Of a stretch of DNA of 64,000 bases, positions 61,696 to 64,000 are shown one piece after another. Each line of letters begins with the position of its first letter. The first letter of the stretch is position 1. Source of the stretch: Rhodobacter sp. (GTDB taxonomy: Bacteria; Pseudomonadota; Alphaproteobacteria; Rhodobacterales; Rhodobacteraceae). Location of the stretch: assembly GCA_020250175.1 (NCBI GenBank), contig JADCEN010000003.1:155731-219730 (forward strand), in the 5' to 3' direction. The position numbers and the translations under genes are program-made. The notes below the pieces were generated by a model. The model saw only the letters and a list, made by a program, of their open reading frames with translations. It was not told where the DNA came from and searched no databases.

Positions 61696-61811
61696 CGCGA
61701 TATCCGCTGTTCGGTTCCGGCATCAAAGAACGATTCCTTGGATATGTCGACATGCACATGACCCGGCATGCCAGGTTTCAGCCGCCTTTCCACCGGCCTG
61801 CGGAGCGACAT
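61692..61811 (-). pseudogene. C-terminal tail of a sugar ABC ATPase (UgpC/MsmK-like)
   Basis: Thirty-nine codons ending in KPGMPGHVHVDISKESFFDAG and TEQRISR. The ending resembles the last beta strands of sugar-type ABC ATPases (VxLxIDxxxxHxFDAxTGxRI). No Walker motifs or earlier parts occur upstream in any frame that I can see, so the gene is truncated at its 5' side. Its stop overlaps the start of the GH2 remnant as ATGA, as expected for a former operon. The match is short, so confidence is limited. Confidence 0.45.
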
Positions 61812-62453
61812 GTGCCCCCGCCACGGCCCCGGACGCGCGCAAGACCGCAACCGCAGGGCAAGGCCGGACTTTTCTGGCCCGTGCCGGGTGGTACGCCTCC
61901 GGGATGACGCTGCGGCAGGCAGGGCGCGGTGCGGTGCTGGCCCTTGCCACGCGCGGGCGCAGGTGCCTTGCGCGGCTCGCCCCGCCCCCCGTCCGGGCCG
62001 GTGCCGCCCCCCTGATCGCCGGGTTTCCGGCCCGGGCGCAGCGCCTTCGCCTGACGGCATGGGTCCTTTCCGGCATGACCGGCGATTCGCCCGCTGCGCA
62101 GATCGGGTGGTCTGGTGCAACCAGCCCCGGCGGCGCGGGGTGCCCCCACAGGCCTGTCGCGGGCTCTTTCACGGCAATGATGGTTTTGCTTGCGGGGGCC
62201 AAAGGCTGCGGGACGCAGATCGGCAGGAAGCATGACCTGGTCGCCAGGGCTGCGAGCCGCTTTCTCAATCCGCTCCGCCGTGACATGATCGTGCCGGACA
62301 AGGTCGCAAGCCACGCCCACATCTTTCCGGCGCGGGCGGTCATCTGCGCGACCAGGGGCAAAATGCCGGATGCGCCGGTGCTGCATCCGGACGAACCCGA
62401 CGACACAGGCCGGATGCCCCGGCCTGACCGAGACACAAGGAAGGATGACGCCT
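61812..62453. other. 640-base stretch without a recognised gene
   Basis: Lying upstream of the truncated ABC ATPase and before the rightward peptidase gene, this DNA has long frames on both strands, including one from ATG 61904 on the plus strand, but none with motifs I can name or a credible ribosome binding site. It probably marks the breakpoint region of a deletion that removed most of a sugar-transport operon. Confidence 0.45.
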
Positions 62454-63638
62454 ATGGATATGCCGCTGTCCCACCCCGTCACCTATCCCGCGCCGGATCT
62501 GGCGCGGATCGACCGGCTGATGGACGCGGCGGGGCTGGAGGCGCTGGTCGTCACCTCAAGGCATAATGTGCAGTACGTGATGGGCGGATACCGGTTCATC
62601 TTCTTCAGCGCGATGGATGCCATCGGGCACAGCCGCTATCTGCCGGTCGTGGTGTACCGGCGCGGCGGGGCCGATACGGCCGCCTATATCGGCAACAGGA
62701 TGGAGGGGGGCGAACATGCCAACCATCCGTTCTGGACGCCCACCGTCCTGCCGGTTTGCTGGGGAAGCGTCGACGCGGCCGAGGCGGCGGCGGCGCATCT
62801 GAAAAAGATCGGCGCGGCGCGGGGGCGGATCGGGATCGAGCCGGCCTTCCTGCCGGTCGATGCCTGGCAGGTGCTGGCGGGGTCGCTGGGGGCGGACCGG
62901 CTGGCGGATGCGACGGGCATGCTGGAACAGATGCGGGCGATCAAGACCCCGGCAGAGCTGGACCTGCTGCGGCAGGCGTCCGAGCGGATCACCGACGCGA
63001 TGGGGGCCACCATGGCGGCAGCGACCGAAGGCTGGACCAAACACCGGATCATCGAGGAATTGCGCCACCAGGAAACGCAGCGGGGCCTGCATTTCGACTA
63101 TTGCCTGCTGACGCTGGGGGCCAGCCACAACCGGGCGGGGTCGATGCAGGCCTGGCAGCCGGGCGAGGTGATGTCGATGGATTCGGGCGGCAATTATCGC
63201 GGCTATATCGGCGATCTGTGCCGCATGGCCGCGCTGGGCGAGCCGGATTCGGAACTGGTCGATCTTCTGGCCGAAATCGAGACGGTGCAGCAGGCGGCCT
63301 TTGCCAGGGTCGCGCCGGGCGTGTTGGGCGGCGATCTGATTGCGGCGGGCGAGGCGGCGCTGAGGGCACAGCCTTCGGCGGGTTTCACCGATTTCTTTGC
63401 CCATGGCATGGGCCTGATCAGCCATGAGGTGCCGTTCCTGATGACGAACCATCCCGTCGCCTATGAGGGGGTCGATGCGGCCCGCAAGCTGGAAGAGGGC
63501 ATGGTCCTGTCGGTCGAAACGACGATGCTGCACCCCACCCGGGGGTTCCTCAAGCTGGAAGACACGCTGGCCGTCACCGCGACGGGATATGAGATGTTCG
63601 GCGACCGGGGCCGGGGATGGACCCGGGGCGGGCAGTGA
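62454..63638 (+). CDS. M24-family aminopeptidase (Xaa-Pro peptidase/creatinase-like)
   Basis: A 394-residue pita-bread metallohydrolase. The N-terminal creatinase-like domain includes SRHNVQYVMGGYRF. The C-terminal M24 domain holds the five metal ligands: the aspartates in MSMDSGGNYRGYIGD, the histidine in FFAHGMGLISHE and the glutamates in LSVETTM and LKLEDT. It may be a proline-specific aminopeptidase or a creatinase/ectoine-hydrolase-like enzyme. AAGGAAGG supports ATG 62454 over ATG 62445, which is too close to it. It is a single gene followed by a repeat copy. Confidence 0.9.
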   Translation: MDMPLSHPVTYPAPDLARIDRLMDAAGLEALVVTSRHNVQYVMGGYRFIFFSAMDAIGHSRYLPVVVYRRGGADTAAYIGNRMEGGEHANHPFWTPTVLPVCWGSVDAAEAAAAHLKKIGAARGRIGIEPAFLPVDAWQVLAGSLGADRLADATGMLEQMRAIKTPAELDLLRQASERITDAMGATMAAATEGWTKHRIIEELRHQETQRGLHFDYCLLTLGASHNRAGSMQAWQPGEVMSMDSGGNYRGYIGDLCRMAALGEPDSELVDLLAEIETVQQAAFARVAPGVLGGDLIAAGEAALRAQPSAGFTDFFAHGMGLISHEVPFLMTNHPVAYEGVDAARKLEEGMVLSVETTMLHPTRGFLKLEDTLAVTATGYEMFGDRGRGWTRGGQ

Positions 63639-63725
63639 CCTGCCCGCCACAAGCCACTGCTGCGGGTCCGGCAAGACTGAACAGGGTGGTGATGAGGTGC
63701 CGGTCGCAAGGGCACCGTCCCGCGC

Positions 63726-63868
63726 GGGCGGGGAAACGCGGTGCGTTTCCTGATCCCGCCCGGAGGGGAGGCGGAACTGCGTCGCCGCCATGGCAGGGGC
63801 CATTGCCCCTGCCACAGCGCCACGTTGACCCTTGCCAGCCGGGGGCCAAAGCCCCCGGCCAGTATCCG
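63726..63868 (+). repeat. Dispersed intergenic hairpin repeat, copy B
   Basis: In the same orientation as copy A. The first stem is GGCAGGGGC (63792-63800) and GCCCCTGCC (63805-63813) with loop CATT; compared with copy A both arms have changed so that pairing is kept. The second stem, GCCGGGGGC/GCCCCCGGC with loop CAAA at 63838-63859, is identical to copy A. Upstream, GAAACGCGGTGCGTTTC forms another short hairpin between CGGGCGG and CCGCCCG. Confidence 0.75.
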
Positions 63869-63874
63869 TGTTCG

Positions 63875-64000
63875 TCAAGCGGTTTGTACGGGTCTTGTTT
63901 CGTGCCATTCCCTGTTTTCGCGCAGGAGTGTGTTGGCGAGGATGAGGAGTTTGCGCATCGCGGCGACGAGGGCGAGTTTGGCGGGTTTTCCGGCGGCGCG
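63875..64000 (-). CDS. IS110-family transposase, C-terminal end (cut by window edge)
   Basis: The last 41 codons of a gene entering from the right. The sequence AAGKPAKLALVAAMRKLLIL is the characteristic C-terminus of IS110-type transposases (GKPxKVALxAxMRKLLxxLNAMLR), followed by a short tail ending in QTA and a TGA. The serine-containing Tnp20 domain of this family lies just before this and is outside the window. Whether the element is intact cannot be judged. The repeat copy B lies immediately after the stop. Confidence 0.8.
   Translation of the reverse strand, partial: RAAGKPAKLALVAAMRKLLILANTLLRENREWHETRPVQTA

Noticed and set aside
63726-63868. Possible IS110 bridge RNA in the hairpins next to the transposase
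   Set aside because: The same hairpins occur at 7.8 and 28 kb without any IS110 gene, so they belong to a dispersed repeat rather than to the IS element.
1-64000. CRISPR array or prophage
   Set aside because: No regularly spaced direct repeats, cas genes or phage structural genes were seen; repeats present are dispersed palindromes.

Overview
The window is one 64 kb stretch of a GC-rich alphaproteobacterial chromosome. Codon use, gene families and order (xdhABC of the Rhodobacter capsulatus type, zur-znuCB divergent from znuA, glutathione-dependent formaldehyde enzymes, GcvT-fused dimethylglycine/sarcosine dehydrogenase, GGGGGC-AAA-GCCCCC intergenic hairpins) point to the Rhodobacteraceae. 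This placement is inferred from family resemblance; there is no rRNA gene here to confirm it. Most very long ORFs of the track are antisense or frame shadows caused by high GC.

Layout. 0-5.5 kb: tail of a MeaB-like GTPase, a 1.2 kb gene-free stretch, then a tightly overlapping run fghA - YaiI/DUF188 - EamA transporter - HAD phosphatase - ornithine cyclodeaminase family. 5.5-8.4 kb: an accessory patch around tRNA-Pro(CGG), with a lower-GC ClpP-fold orphan gene on the 3' side of the tRNA, a frameshifted ISAs1-type transposase remnant on the 5' side, a copy of a dispersed hairpin repeat and a decayed Rieske ferredoxin. 8.3-15.2 kb: a leftward operon (SLC13 anion transporter, M20 dipeptidase, undescribed beta-helix-like membrane protein) divergent from an AbgT transporter. 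15.3-20.6 kb: RND efflux adaptor and pump plus an MFS transporter. 20.6-27 kb: leftward hydrolase/oxidase genes (DUF900 lipoprotein, patatin, CIA30, Abhydrolase_9, FAD amine oxidase). 27-32.5 kb: a CbiX-like chelatase, a repeat copy, and the zinc locus (zur-znuC-znuB divergent from znuA-galM, with a Zur-like palindrome between). 32.6-38.8 kb: a dimethylglycine dehydrogenase-like enzyme, an M13 peptidase, and a D-arginine dehydrogenase-like flavoenzyme. 38.9-48.4 kb: one long leftward operon xdhA-xdhB-xdhC-ABC ATPase-permease-permease-BMP lipoprotein, ending in a good terminator; it joins purine uptake to xanthine oxidation. 48.6-59.2 kb: dnaE, an NTF2-flavin monooxygenase fusion, a DUF4239 membrane protein, and an AttEFGH-like ABC/lipocalin operon. 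59.5-61.8 kb: a Gfo/Idh/MocA dehydrogenase and sugar isomerase, preceded by two collapsed genes (a glycosidase reduced to its two ends and an ABC ATPase reduced to its tail). 62.4-64 kb: an M24 peptidase, another repeat copy and the end of an IS110-family transposase running out of the window.

The points I find most worth a second look are: a dispersed intergenic element whose hairpin stem shows compensatory base changes between copies; Rhodobacter-type palindromic elements sitting in frame inside xdhB (and probably xdhA); the ClpP-fold orphan at the tRNA; the internal deletion that welded the first and last parts of a beta-mannosidase-like gene together; and the 563-residue repeat-containing membrane protein linked to a peptidase and transporter. 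I did not find a convincing new defence, secretion or biosynthetic system.
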